DNA of 64,000 bases from Microcoleus sp. bin48.metabat.b7b8b9.023 (GTDB lineage Bacteria; Cyanobacteriota; Cyanobacteriia; Cyanobacteriales; Microcoleaceae): assembly GCF_013299185.1 (NCBI RefSeq), contig NZ_JAAFKG010000009.1, positions 81,589 through 145,588 of the forward strand, in the 5' to 3' direction. Positions 26,801 to 34,832 of this stretch are shown here, one piece after another. Within the stretch, counting starts at the first letter, position 1. Each line of letters begins with the position of its first letter. Made by a program: the position numbers and the translations under genes. The notes beneath the pieces were generated by a model that saw nothing but the letters and a program-made list of their open reading frames with translations, searched no databases and was not told the DNA's origin.

Positions 26801-27135
26801 AAAATGACCCAGAAACCTTACATATTCTTAAACAAAGCGCTCAATATGATGATGATTTTAGGGTGCGATTTTTAGCGCTTACAGAACTAGCATATAGCTG
26901 GAAATATGACCCAGATATATTTGAATTATTGTGTGCTACTGCTATTAACTATCCTTTTGAACGCTACTTCTTCTCGCAAAATAATCCCCGACAAATAGCT
27001 CTTGAAATCATGGTCGAGCAATATCCCGATCGCCCAAAAACATTAGAAATACTTCGCGATCGATTTGTCAACGATCCAGATGAACAAGTCCGCAACTTTG
27101 CCGAGAAACAATTGGCAAAACTAGACAAGCTGTGA
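23821..27135 (+). CDS. NACHT-domain STAND NTPase with C-terminal HEAT-like repeats
   Basis: This 1104-residue protein has three parts. Residues about 1-250 are a helical N-terminal region (LAVDGAKDLVKDFFKDSLKN). A NACHT NTPase follows, with Walker A GDPGAGKST (294-302), Walker B VVMFDGLDEIFD (about 374-385) and a sensor-like VIVTSRIIGYKP. From about 740 to the end are some ten ~33-residue HEAT-like repeats, with the recurring phrase ELARGWQDDPE. There is no signal peptide or membrane segment. STAND NTPases with such sensor arrays oligomerise on ligand binding, and bacterial NACHT proteins include anti-phage (bNACHT) members. The gene stands alone, so defence is a family-based inference. Confidence 0.9.
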   Translation: MIDWLVVWGVTQGVGIIVQPILEDLAVDGAKDLVKDFFKDSLKNVLFGEKDPRQVAGGKALKKFLELVQQQLKISGLSPEQIKLYIKDVKKFIGNKSVKEILGKAFESDRESLDAELLEQTWTQLDLAALPARFKWQTIANQYLAEVQEILFDSKDLRDILNAQNLDSIQKNTQEIAGIIPDFDLRQYQEALCERYSNLDLSSVDSNTYDYREKLKVWQIFIFQDVRLIYESFLPQAYEIPKEHQRRLEDSDRLEAIALENLEKYRRGYFSQAIVSVRDVINDKSNYPYIVILGDPGAGKSTLLQYLALTWARSPLNSVTSLPVPLLIELRIYIRNLESGHCKNFLEFCHKNSGFICDLNQHQLHEQLKAGDAVVMFDGLDEIFDSGKREDVITAIHRFTNEYPRVRVIVTSRIIGYKPQRLQDAQFHHFIIQDLNPAQIQDFVHRWHELTFTDAREKVRICDRMKRALSHSSTLKDLAGNPLLLTIMAILNRSQELPRDRAELYDQASRVLLYQWDVERSLVEDSRLDPKTIDAKDKQEMLRRIAWKMQAAPEGLAGNIISAEDLENIIAAYLKQKDFDRSTERARLIIHQLRTRNFILCYLGADTYGFVHRTFLEYFCASEVVERFQRTKELSLEELKTEVFGNHWDDESWQEVLCLIAGLIAERFTEELIEFLIYEVEYFQSLFLAAKCLNEVRDRKALAGIDNQLLERLKELTKYASNEHSIGLSVNGKEIELIREIHTQAVSVIAFTWKDDPKILLWLKQLAQSKYDNCGVRYAAIQELAWGWKDNSEILHLLRQLARSDDENWAVRQAAVQELVRGWKNDAETLLIIKLIAQSDDASFAKRLAVQELAYGWKDDPETLPIIKQAAQSGGSWGVQSAAVQELVRHWKNHSETFPILQQLAQYDDNSDVRESAMKELAREWQDAPETLAILKQRARYDDESDVREIALQKLARGWQDDLEILPILKQLAQYDRDSDVRIAAFLELARGWQNDPETLHILKQSAQYDDDFRVRFLALTELAYSWKYDPDIFELLCATAINYPFERYFFSQNNPRQIALEIMVEQYPDRPKTLEILRDRFVNDPDEQVRNFAEKQLAKLDKL

Positions 27136-27222
27136 TATAAACAAAAAAAGGAGAAATGCTCATCAAAGCAGTCGCTCGCAAACACATCGTCAAAAAGTAA
27201 GTTTTTTTTATGTGTTGTCGAA
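27136..27222. other. Spacer after the NACHT gene with a possible 14-codon frame
   Basis: A very short frame (27156-27200), ATG preceded by AAGGAGAA, would encode a basic peptide ending HIVKK. It is too short to call as a gene but has a good ribosome-binding site. Confidence 0.3.
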
Positions 27223-27815
27223 GATTTCAGAAACCGGGTTTCTTCGGAAACTTCTCGTTACCAAATGCAAGACTCGTAGAAACCCGGTTTCTCGCCCACG
27301 TCGCAGATTTCAGAAACCGGGTTTCTTTGTAGATTTCTCGTTACCAAATGCAAGACTCGTAGAAACCCGGTTTCTCGCCCTTGTTGAAGATTTCAGAAAC
27401 CGGGTTTCTTTGTAGATTTCTCGTTACCAAATGCAAGACTCGTAGAAACCCGGTTTCTCGCCCTTGTCGCAGATTTCAGAAACCGGGTTTCTTCGGAGAT
27501 TTCTCGTTAGTAAATGCAAGACTCGTAGAAACCCGGTTTCTCGCCCACGTCGCAGATTTCAGAAACCGGGTTTCTTCGGAAACTTCTCGTTACCAAATGC
27601 AAGACTCGTAGAAACCCGGTTTCTCGCCCACGTTGAAGGTTTCTCGCCCACGTCGCATATTCCAGAAACCGGGTTTCTTCGGAGATTTCTCGTTACCAAA
27701 TGCAAGACTCGTAGAAACCCGGTTTCTCGCCCTTGTCGCAGATTTCAGAAACCGGGTTTCTTCGGAGATTTCTCGTTACCCAACACAAGACTCGTAGAAA
27801 CCCGGTTTCTCGCCC
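27223..27815. repeat. Seven-unit 83-bp tandem repeat array
   Basis: Units begin at 27223, 27306, 27389, 27472, 27555, about 27657 and 27741. Each holds AGAAACCGGGTTTCTT, TTTCTCGTTACCAAATGCAA, GACTCGTAGAAACCCGGTTT and a CTCGCCCACGTCGCAGA junction, so each unit contains two facing near-palindromes. A 19-base partial duplication (GTTGAAGGTTTCTCGCCCA) breaks the register after the fifth unit. The open frames through it are repeat translations, not genes. A single unit recurs at 55676-55741. Confidence 0.95.
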
Positions 27816-27965
27816 CCACGAATAAGTCTTGTTTAGGGGCCAAAATGCGCGAATTGAACATCGATTGCGATCGCATTTAAGCCACAATTTGTTTATTTAA
27901 TTTCCCGAAAACCGTTCAGAAGTGTTAAGTTAGTAGTAAGTTGTGTCGATCGCACATAAAAACAA

Positions 27966-28730
27966 ATGCCTGAACTACAAACCGAGACCCACCAACACCT
28001 CGACCTGCAAGCCACCTCAAAACCCGTCATCCTCGGTCTCAAAGACGTAACCAAAGTCTACGGCATCGGCGACTTAGAAGTGCGCGCCCTCAACGGGATC
28101 AGCTTGACGGTAACGCAAGGAGAGTATTGCTCAATTATGGGCGCATCCGGTTCAGGCAAATCTACAGCTATGAATATTATCGGCTGTCTCGATCGACCTA
28201 CGAGCGGCAGTTACTACCTAGACGGCGTAGATGTCGCCCAAATGCCCGAATCAGAATTAGCCGGAATTCGCAATTTAAAATTAGGTTTTGTCTTCCAACA
28301 ATTTCACCTGCTAGCTCAACTAACAGCATTAGAAAATGTCATGTTACCCATGGTTTATGCAGGCATTCCCTCATCAGAAAGACGCGAACGCGCAGAGGAA
28401 GCTTTAACCAAAGTTGGTCTAGAAAGTCGCCTGAAAAACAAACCAAATCAACTATCAGGAGGACAGCAGCAGCGGGTAGCCATCGCCAGGGCTATTGTTA
28501 ACCGTCCCGTGTTGTTGCTTGCAGATGAACCGACTGGTGCATTGGATACGAAAACTACTCAAGAAGTAATGGATATTTTCACAGAATTTAATGAAGCGGG
28601 CATGACTGTTGTGATGGTAACTCACGAACCGGATGTAGCGCGTCAAACTCGCCGGGTTGTCTGGTTCCGCGACGGTAAAGTTATTCATGATAATCTGGAT
28701 CCGGCAGAACTTTCTCACGCGGTATTTTAA
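27966..28730 (+). CDS. MacB/LolD-type ABC transporter ATP-binding protein, orphan
   Basis: This 254-residue ATPase has Walker [10 protein letters not shown] (residues about 59-67), a Q-loop (VFQQFHLL), the signature [15 protein letters not shown], Walker [14 protein letters not shown] and the H-loop VTHEP. It belongs to the MacB/LolD/DevA group, which powers export of lipoproteins, macrolides or glycolipids with a separate permease and usually a membrane-fusion protein. No permease lies next to it, so its partner must be encoded elsewhere. It lies just after the 83-bp repeat array. Confidence 0.92.
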   Translation: MPELQTETHQHLDLQATSKPVILGLKDVTKVYGIGDLEVRALNGISLTVTQGEYCSIMGASGSGKSTAMNIIGCLDRPTSGSYYLDGVDVAQMPESELAGIRNLKLGFVFQQFHLLAQLTALENVMLPMVYAGIPSSERRERAEEALTKVGLESRLKNKPNQLSGGQQQRVAIARAIVNRPVLLLADEPTGALDTKTTQEVMDIFTEFNEAGMTVVMVTHEPDVARQTRRVVWFRDGKVIHDNLDPAELSHAVF

Positions 28731-28761
28731 ATTAATTTTTTGTTAGTTGTTATTCGTTATA

Positions 28762-28828
28762 AAATTGGTTTGTAGTGAGGACTTTAGTCCTGAGATATTC
28801 TGCGGACTAAAGTACTCACTACAAACAT
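28762..28828. repeat. Palindromic unit GTAGTGAGGACTTTAGTCC
   Basis: Inverted arms GGTTTGTAGTGAGGACTTTA and TAAAGTACTCACTACAAAC just downstream of the ABC ATPase. Same family as 14684-14738. Confidence 0.9.
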
Positions 28829-28889
28829 CTTTTTTTGGGATTAGTCCTGTGCTACCAATAACTAATAACTAATAACCAATAACAACTAA

Positions 28890-29270
28890 CTAATTAAAAG
28901 CGGTGGGAAAAGTTGCCCAAACTCGATCGACAAAATCTCTAAGTTGCCGAGAGGCGATCGTGCTATCCTTGCGATCGGAGTCCAGAGACTGCAACTGGGT
29001 CAACAGCGAAATCACCTCCGTATCCAGCGCCGCCCGAAACAAACTCAGCGGCCACAGCAAATCAGAACCATCTCGCAAATCCGATAAAGTGTATTCTTCC
29101 GGCCAGCTTTGGGGGAAATCCTTCCCCGAAACGAATCCAACCAACATCAAAGGGCGCACCCAACAAATTTGACGTGCTTCAACTACTTGAATTACCTCTG
29201 AATGCAGGCACGCATCTCCACATTCCAAACTAACAATTTGACCAGGCTTAAAGTTCAAACCACAATCCAT
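28890..29270 (-). CDS. Conserved cyanobacterial protein of unknown function
   Basis: This 126-residue protein has a beta-rich N-terminal half (NFKPGQIVSLECGDACLHSE, then WVRPLMLV) and a helical C-terminal half ending FVDRVWATFPTAFN. I do not recognise a named domain. No signal peptide or membrane segment is seen. It lies convergent to the ABC ATPase gene. Confidence 0.65.
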   Translation of the reverse strand: MDCGLNFKPGQIVSLECGDACLHSEVIQVVEARQICWVRPLMLVGFVSGKDFPQSWPEEYTLSDLRDGSDLLWPLSLFRAALDTEVISLLTQLQSLDSDRKDSTIASRQLRDFVDRVWATFPTAFN

Positions 29271-29420
29271 TAATGCTGACTCTTAATACAGACACAACCA
29301 AGCAAAATAAGTGCCGCAACTCTCAACAGCACCAAAAAATATTATATCACAATTAATTCTTCTCTCTTCCTTCTTCCTTCGGTCAACCATCAACTGCTTT
29401 CCTGCCAACCATCAACTGCT

Positions 29421-29497
29421 TTCCTGTCAACTGTCAACTGTCAACTGTCAACTGTCAACTGTCAACTGTCAACTGTCAACTGTCAACTGTTAACTGT
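29421..29497. repeat. Heptamer tandem repeat (CAACTGT)n
   Basis: About ten copies of CAACTGT, the complement of the TTGACAG class. The array runs up to the 3' end of plsC, whose TAA stop lies in the last degenerate copy (GTTAACTGT). Confidence 0.95.
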
Positions 29498-30272
29498 CAT
29501 CAAGAGTTTTAAGAGCCATTTCGAGTTGGGCCGTCAACAATTTTGCTTCTTTTTTACCACTACCACCATTAGCATAATCTGCCACAGAAATCGGAGCACC
29601 GATCGCAATTTTGACTTCAGAACGCCATCGAGGAATGCGCGGGCGATAGCGAATACTCATCGGTACAATCTTCACCCCCAAGCCAGGGGTGCTCAACTCC
29701 GCTTGCAGGGCTAAACGAGCTAATCCAGCCTTGAGAGGGTGAACTTCACCATCTTGAAAAATGCCACCTTCAGGAAAAATCACCAACATTTGCTTGTCGA
29801 GAAGCAACTCCACGCCGTAACGAAGACTGCTAACTGCTGGATGCTTGATATCGACAGGAAAGCCTCCCAAATGTCTGATAAACCAACCTTGCACTCCTTT
29901 GACTTCATCAGCAGTTACCATAAACCGCAAATCGCGTCGAGTCACCTTCTGTCCCGTTGAATAGGGCATCATCAGCGCATCCCACCGGGAACGATGCGTT
30001 GGGGCTAAGATTACAGGCCCGTCTTTTGGCAAGTGTTCCTGTCCGGTTATCCTAATCTTGCCAAAATAAAACGGTAGGACAATATAGTGACCTAGCGGAT
30101 AAAACAAGGAGGTTAACCAAGGAGAAACGCGAGAGGTATTAGATGCTACCTTGGCAGGCATTGGCTTCACTAGAGATGATTTACTGGACTCAATGGCGAT
30201 CGCGGCAGTATGACGCATGGCAATTACCCTGCTATATCGATATATAGAGTCTAAAGATATGTTGCTTGGCAA
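29490..30272 (-). CDS. plsC: 1-acyl-sn-glycerol-3-phosphate acyltransferase family protein
   Basis: This 260-residue membrane-associated acyltransferase has the catalytic H(X4)D motif in APTHRSRWDALM and the glycerolipid-binding FPEGGIFQDG, where the common FPEGTRS reads EGGI. A hydrophobic stretch (LTSLFYPLGHYIVLPFYF) precedes the domain. PlsC makes phosphatidic acid from lysophosphatidate; cyanobacteria carry several PlsC-like genes, so the exact substrate is uncertain. The first 40 residues are variable, and a later start such as Met19 or Met38 is possible. The stop lies inside the heptamer repeat array. Confidence 0.82.
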   Translation of the reverse strand: MPSNISLDSIYRYSRVIAMRHTAAIAIESSKSSLVKPMPAKVASNTSRVSPWLTSLFYPLGHYIVLPFYFGKIRITGQEHLPKDGPVILAPTHRSRWDALMMPYSTGQKVTRRDLRFMVTADEVKGVQGWFIRHLGGFPVDIKHPAVSSLRYGVELLLDKQMLVIFPEGGIFQDGEVHPLKAGLARLALQAELSTPGLGVKIVPMSIRYRPRIPRWRSEVKIAIGAPISVADYANGGSGKKEAKLLTAQLEMALKTLDDS

Positions 30273-30625
30273 ATCTTTAGTCTTTCGATGGGGACACTTT
30301 TGCTATTGGCCTTTGCCTCCGCAAGCGATCGCACCCAAAACAGATAATCTGTAAGCAGGTAAAACAGGATCCCAGCCGACACCACTACCGCACAGCCGTC
30401 AAGGGATTTTAGATTTTAGATTTGAGATTTATGCCACAGATGAATCTGGGAGTTTGAGCAAAAGTCTAAAATCTTGAGTGCACCGCGACGAGTGCCGGCA
30501 AGCAAGTATCCGTTTTTAGACGGGGTCAACCGCCGAAAAAGCTCGATCGGGCAATTCCTATTATTTCAGTTAAAGAGTCAAATTCGATTAAACATTTGCT
30601 ATGGGAGAGTAAAAAAGTTTACCTG
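30273..30625. other. Intergenic DNA with GATTTTAGATTTTAGA repeats
   Basis: Short repeats of TTTTAGATTTGAGATT lie near 30410-30430, with related TCTAAAATCTAAAATC runs at 32406, 38505 and elsewhere in the window. No gene is visible. Confidence 0.55.
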
Positions 30626-31126
30626 TTAATTTTGGCGGCGGGCTTCAAACCAAGCAAGCAACTGCTCTCGACAAACAGACTCCATAATACCGCCGAGTAC
30701 CTGTAAGCGATGACACGAAGGCGCGCTATCTGGAAGATTGGCCACCGTGCGAATTGTGCCAGTTTTCGGGTCATCTGCTCCGTATACCAGCAAACCGAGC
30801 CGAGCTTGTACGATCGCACCAGCGCACATCGGGCACGGCTCCAGGGTCACGTAAAGCGTGCATTGATTGAGATGCCAGTCTTGCAAAACCTTGCCCGCCG
30901 CCCGCAGCGCCAAGACTTCAGCATGAGCAGTCGGATCGCAGTCTCGCTCTCGCCGATTTTGCGCTTCGGCAATCAATTGGCCAGCACCGTCAACAATTGC
31001 AGCACCTACTGGCACTTCGCCCGCATCCCCAGCGGCTCGTGCCAATTCCACAGCCCTACTCATCCAGTGTTGGTGAATAGCATAATTAGAATCAGTAATA
31101 GACAACGGCTCTGTTCGCAAATTCAC
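30626..31126 (-). CDS. tadA: tRNA-specific adenosine deaminase
   Basis: This zinc deaminase converts the wobble A34 of tRNA-Arg(ACG) to inosine. The 166-residue sequence has the cytidine-deaminase-type motifs: zinc His and catalytic Glu in PTAHAEVLAL, two zinc cysteines in EPCPMCAGAI, and the TadA-typical GADDPKTGTI. The frame begins with a GTG at 31126; an ATG at 31063 (MSRAVELARAAGD) would also keep the whole domain. It stands alone on the minus strand. Confidence 0.93.
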   Translation of the reverse strand: MNLRTEPLSITDSNYAIHQHWMSRAVELARAAGDAGEVPVGAAIVDGAGQLIAEAQNRRERDCDPTAHAEVLALRAAGKVLQDWHLNQCTLYVTLEPCPMCAGAIVQARLGLLVYGADDPKTGTIRTVANLPDSAPSCHRLQVLGGIMESVCREQLLAWFEARRQN

Positions 31127-31310
31127 GATAATATCTAGGTAACTGAAAACACTTTATATAGTCTTATTTATCTAGTTGCTGTGGAGAAAATAAGTGCGAT
31201 CGCTAAGAAAACAAGTTTTTTACCGAATTCATGGCATACTTGCCTAGCTGAAAACACTTAAGATCGAGAAATAAAGTTACACTACAGCCCATCCAGAGTA
31301 ATTTTGAATT

Positions 31311-31907
31311 ATGGACACCACCCTGATTAGCACTGAAGTTGTTGAGCTGTTGTCCCGGATTAGCCGCCAAAAGCTCCGCGAGCAAGATATCACTCCTTTG
31401 GTAGTCTTTCTAACTGCTCTGATTTCCATCCTGCGCGGAGTGATGATTATCGACAGGACGATCGCAGTTGAAGAAGAAGAACGGCTGCAAAAGACTCTCA
31501 AAGCCTTTGCTAGTGGCGACCCCCATCGGATAGAACTAATTCAGCGCCTTGTCAAAGGAATCTCCAAACAGCAGGTTTACTTCAACCCCACAGAACTGCT
31601 AACTCTGACAGCTTTCTTCTCAGAATCAGAAAAGCTGTTGCTCATCGGTTCCGGCTACGAAATGTCAGCGGTAGACGGACACATCGACCTGAGGGAGCAA
31701 ATGTACTTACAGTCGATCGGCAATCGGCTCGGCCTCGACTCCAGACACATTGCAGTCGTAGACACTTTATTTACCAAAGAAGGAACTCTCAACCAAGAAG
31801 ACTTTGCCGAAGTTAAAGCTTTACTAGCTCCCAGCGAATTTGAATCCCGGGATCCGGTATTTGCCAAAGCAGCAAAACACCTGCTGTCTCTGTTAACGCG
31901 CAAATAA
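31311..31907 (+). CDS. TerB-like helical protein
   Basis: This 198-residue all-helical protein has acidic, TerB-like features: EEEERLQKTLKAFASGD, then FSESEKLLLIGSGYEMSAVD and DGHIDLREQMYLQSIGNRLG. That resembles the tellurite-resistance TerB domain fold, with repeated helix pairs and conserved acidic residues that may bind metal. Function in cyanobacteria is not established; TerB domains occur in membrane-associated stress systems. A central hydrophobic helix (PLVVFLTALISILRGVMI) might contact membrane. Confidence 0.65.
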   Translation: MDTTLISTEVVELLSRISRQKLREQDITPLVVFLTALISILRGVMIIDRTIAVEEEERLQKTLKAFASGDPHRIELIQRLVKGISKQQVYFNPTELLTLTAFFSESEKLLLIGSGYEMSAVDGHIDLREQMYLQSIGNRLGLDSRHIAVVDTLFTKEGTLNQEDFAEVKALLAPSEFESRDPVFAKAAKHLLSLLTRK

Positions 31908-32445
31908 TGCAACGCATATAAATTATTTGCTGCTTCAAAATTTGAGACTGTTAGCACGGGAGAGGGGAATTGCGCGCTCTTGTAGTGAAAACCGGGTTGT
32001 TTAACCGGCAACAAGAGCGCTTTACAGTTTATTTGGGCGAACAAGTCGGTTTGGGCCGCGAGTCCCGCTTAATTTTTTTCCCAAAAGTCGATCGACCTTT
32101 GTATCCCATTGAACCGAATACGTCTAAAATCTAAAAGCGAATTATTCCGGCCTCGATCGCCCCAGCTCCCTCTTTAATCTCAACTTAACCCCGAATCAAC
32201 GGGTACAAGCCCCCGACGCTGTTGAGTGAGTGGATGCTCCCCCAAATTGAGACTAAAGTTCCTACTCAGGTAATTCAATTGCCGAGTAAATCTAAAATCT
32301 ATAGCGGTTCTCCAATAAGTGAGGTATGTTCTTCAGTCCAATGCCCAATGCCCAATGCCCAATGCCCAATGCCCTATGAGTATCTGATGTTACTAAGAAA
32401 GGCTATAAAATCTAAAATCTAAAATCTAAAATCGACTGATTGATT
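31908..32445. other. Intergenic with simple repeats before menB
   Basis: Bases 32340-32376 are tandem CCCAATG heptamers, and 32406-32434 are TCTAAAA repeats running almost up to the menB start. No gene is visible; the menB promoter must lie upstream of or within these repeats. Confidence 0.65.
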
Positions 32446-33279
32446 ATGCAAATTGAATGGCAAACCGCCAAAACCTACGAAGACATTCTGTATCAAAAAA
32501 GTGGCGGCACCGCCAAAATTACCATCAATCGACCTCACAAACGGAACGCTTTCCGTCCCAAAACCGTGCAGGAATTGTGCGATGCCTTTACTGATGCCCG
32601 TGAAGACACAAAAATCGGCGTTGTCCTGTTCACCGGTGCGGGGCCTCATACAGACGGCAAATACGCTTTTTGTGCCGGCGGCGACCAAAGCGTGCGAGGT
32701 TCTGCGGGATATGTAGATGAAGGTGGCATACCCCGGTTGAACGTGCTCGACTTGCAGAAGTTGATTCGATCGATGCCCAAAGTTGTGATTGCTTTAGTTG
32801 CAGGATATGCGATCGGCGGCGGTCACGTTTTACACTTAATTTGCGACTTGACGATCGCTGCTGACAATGCTATTTTCGGGCAAACCGGGCCCAAAGTCGG
32901 CAGTTTCGACGGCGGTTTCGGGGCCAGCTATCTCGCCAGAGTTGTCGGCCAGAAAAAAGCCCGAGAAATTTGGTTTTTGTGTCGTCAGTACAGCGCCCAG
33001 CAAGCTCTAGAAATGGGTTTAGTCAACTGCGTCGTACCCGTCGAACAACTCGAACTCGAAGGAATGCAGTGGGCTGAGGAAATTCTCGAAAAAAGTCCGA
33101 TCGCGATCCGCTGTTTAAAATCCGCTTTTAATGCCGACTGTGACGGTCAAGCCGGTCTCCAAGAACTGGCTGGAAATGCCACTTTGCTGTATTATATGAC
33201 CCAGGAAGGTGCCGAAGGCAAACAAGCCTTTTTGGAAAAACGGGAACCCGATTTTAGTCAATATCCTTGGCTGCCGTAG
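32446..33279 (+). CDS. menB: 1,4-dihydroxy-2-naphthoyl-CoA synthase
   Basis: This crotonase-fold enzyme closes the naphthoate ring in phylloquinone/menaquinone synthesis. The sequence has [12 protein letters not shown], the oxyanion-hole region [31 protein letters not shown], and a typical MenB C-terminus ending [14 protein letters not shown]. The ATG at 32446 is preferred over an in-frame TTG six bases earlier; it gives 277 residues, the usual size. In cyanobacteria the product pathway supplies phylloquinone for photosystem I. Confidence 0.95.
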   Translation: MQIEWQTAKTYEDILYQKSGGTAKITINRPHKRNAFRPKTVQELCDAFTDAREDTKIGVVLFTGAGPHTDGKYAFCAGGDQSVRGSAGYVDEGGIPRLNVLDLQKLIRSMPKVVIALVAGYAIGGGHVLHLICDLTIAADNAIFGQTGPKVGSFDGGFGASYLARVVGQKKAREIWFLCRQYSAQQALEMGLVNCVVPVEQLELEGMQWAEEILEKSPIAIRCLKSAFNADCDGQAGLQELAGNATLLYYMTQEGAEGKQAFLEKREPDFSQYPWLP

Positions 33280-33501
33280 CTCGATCGAGAAATGAGTTTT
33301 GGGATTCCCTCATTCAAGTTACAGATACTATTGATTGCTGTGAGTTGAATGACCGAGTTTAGTCGATCGTCCAAAAGTATCAGTATCGATACCAATTCGC
33401 AAAAAGAATGAAACTGCTTTGCCAGATCCAAATCATAATAGTTATCAGTGATTTCCCAATCGCCAATCGAAAATGATACAATCTGTCCTGTTGCGGACGG
33501 A
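33280..33501. other. Intergenic DNA
   Basis: Short spacer between convergent genes; nothing recognised. Confidence 0.4.
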
Positions 33502-33816
33502 CTAAACCGAGACTGCTGCTGATTTTTCGGTTAATGTTGTGCCCGTCAACTGGCAGGCATTACGTTCAGAAACAGTAACAGCGGTCTCATGCGGAGTCGC
33601 AGTCTGTTCTTGCCACAGTTCAATTTCTGCGATGTTTTCCCAAGATGCCCCAAAAGGCGAAACCGCCAAAGAACAAGCTTTCCACTGACTTTGCACCGGC
33701 GCGCTCAACAGAGCGCAAATTCCTCCGCGTCTCCCCTCAGGGGTATAGTGGCGGCAGTGACGACAAGCAGAAATTAATGGGGTTTTCATAAAAGTGTTGG
33801 CGGAAATCAGTTTCAT
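33502..33816 (-). CDS. Small Cys-rich conserved cyanobacterial protein
   Basis: This 104-residue protein has a cysteine pattern in its first half: CRHCRHYTPEGRRGGICALL then WKACSLAVSPF. The CxxC...C...C arrangement suggests metal or redox binding. To my recollection this CxxCxxYxPEGRRGGxC pattern recurs in cyanobacterial small proteins without assigned function. The start is supported by AGGAGAATTAGAG before the ATG. The C-terminal third is low-conservation-looking Thr/Ala-rich sequence. Confidence 0.7.
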   Translation of the reverse strand: MKLISANTFMKTPLISACRHCRHYTPEGRRGGICALLSAPVQSQWKACSLAVSPFGASWENIAEIELWQEQTATPHETAVTVSERNACQLTGTTLTEKSAAVSV

Positions 33817-34097
33817 CTCTAATTCTCCTGTGTAGAGCTAGGAGGTTTTAGAGCATCCCAGCCCTTATCCTGTCTGGGTTATAGCGATCCCCGAAGCACA
33901 ATCAACCTTAATGATTTATTTATAATCTTGTTATATATAGAAACAATCACCTGAGTCCTTCCTCATTTTGTAGCGAAAAAGACAGGTTAAAAGTTTATAA
34001 AGGGTCAGGGATCAAGCAAAAGAACAAATACGGAACGACTATGAGATCTTCTAAATAAACGGTTGCTCCCATGCCAAAATCTGCTGAGAGTCTGTTC

Positions 34098-34140
34098 AAC
34101 AGTTGACAGTTGACCGCTTGACAGTTGACCGTTGACCGTT
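34098..34140. repeat. TTGACAG/TTGACCG heptamers
   Basis: CAGTTGACAGTTGACCGCTT and further TTGACCG copies directly left of dispersed element copy B. Confidence 0.9.
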
Positions 34141-34781
34141 CGAGAGCTACCTCTACCCTTCAGTCCGAGGATTGGAGTAATGAATAGTCTGATTTTAATT
34201 TCTCCCGCTGATGCGGGCGGGCTTTCAACCAATTCTTTCTGGTAAGCAGGCTCCGGGACACAGCAAGAATTAAGTTGTCAAACGAAAATGAAAACAGAGC
34301 AAATGGCGATCGACACTTGGGGCCCAAAGGCAGCAGTTGCCTTGACACCAAAAGCAGCTAATCCTAGAATAAGCAAGTTTTAAAGCTTCTTGTTGATAAA
34401 AAAAGTTCGGCAAGCGGAAAACGAGCGAGTCTTTAGACCGCTCGATGAAAGCGGCACGGGCGGTTTGAACCGCCGTGAATCTTTCTTGATTTTTAAAATT
34501 TTTAGCAGTGCAAAAAGGGCTTTTGCCGTTACACTCTATTGTTGGGATGGATACACAGGTGTAAACCTGGGAAGCAAATGCCTACCATATATTCAAGGTA
34601 CGCGGGGACTCCACGGAACCAAGGGCTAAGCCCCTTAAACGCTTGAGGAGCTTGCTGAAAGGCAAGGATAGCAGCCCACCATTTTTTGGCAAGAGGATTG
34701 CGCCCAAGAACCCTAGTAATAGGGATATTAAGAACGAAATTTCTTAAGAATCTCAGTCGCCAAGAGCGCTGAGAGTGTCAA
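34140..34781 (+). mobile_element. IS200/IS605-like remnant without tnpA or tnpB (possible non-autonomous element)
   Basis: The right end reads AAGAATC, a hairpin (CTCAG...CTGAG), then AGTGTCAA. This matches the right ends next to the tnpB genes at 44523 and 48369 (AAGAATC, hairpin, GTCAA). The left side (34140-34250) is dispersed element copy B. Between them are several stem-loops (for example GGGCTAAGCCCC and CCCTAGTAATAGGG) but no transposase; the frame at 34390-34629 has no recognisable domain. Structured RNA next to such an end could be an omega-RNA relic. Exact borders are inferred. Confidence 0.5.
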
Positions 34782-34832
34782 CTTTAGAATCAAAACATTA
34801 AAATCAATTCAGAGGCGGTAGGAGTTTTGCTA

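Noticed and set aside
27223..27815. CRISPR-like periodic array
   Set aside because: The whole 83-base period is repeated, with no variable spacers, and each unit holds two facing palindromes. No cas genes are nearby. It is an interspersed palindromic repeat array.
27212..27880. Several short plus-strand frames with repeated ETGFLRRFLVTKCKTRRN-type peptides
   Set aside because: They are direct translations of the 83-bp repeat and shift frame with it; there is no independent evidence of a gene.
34390..34629. 79-codon frame inside the IS-like remnant
   Set aside because: No recognisable domain. It lies in structured non-coding sequence near an IS200/IS605-type right end.
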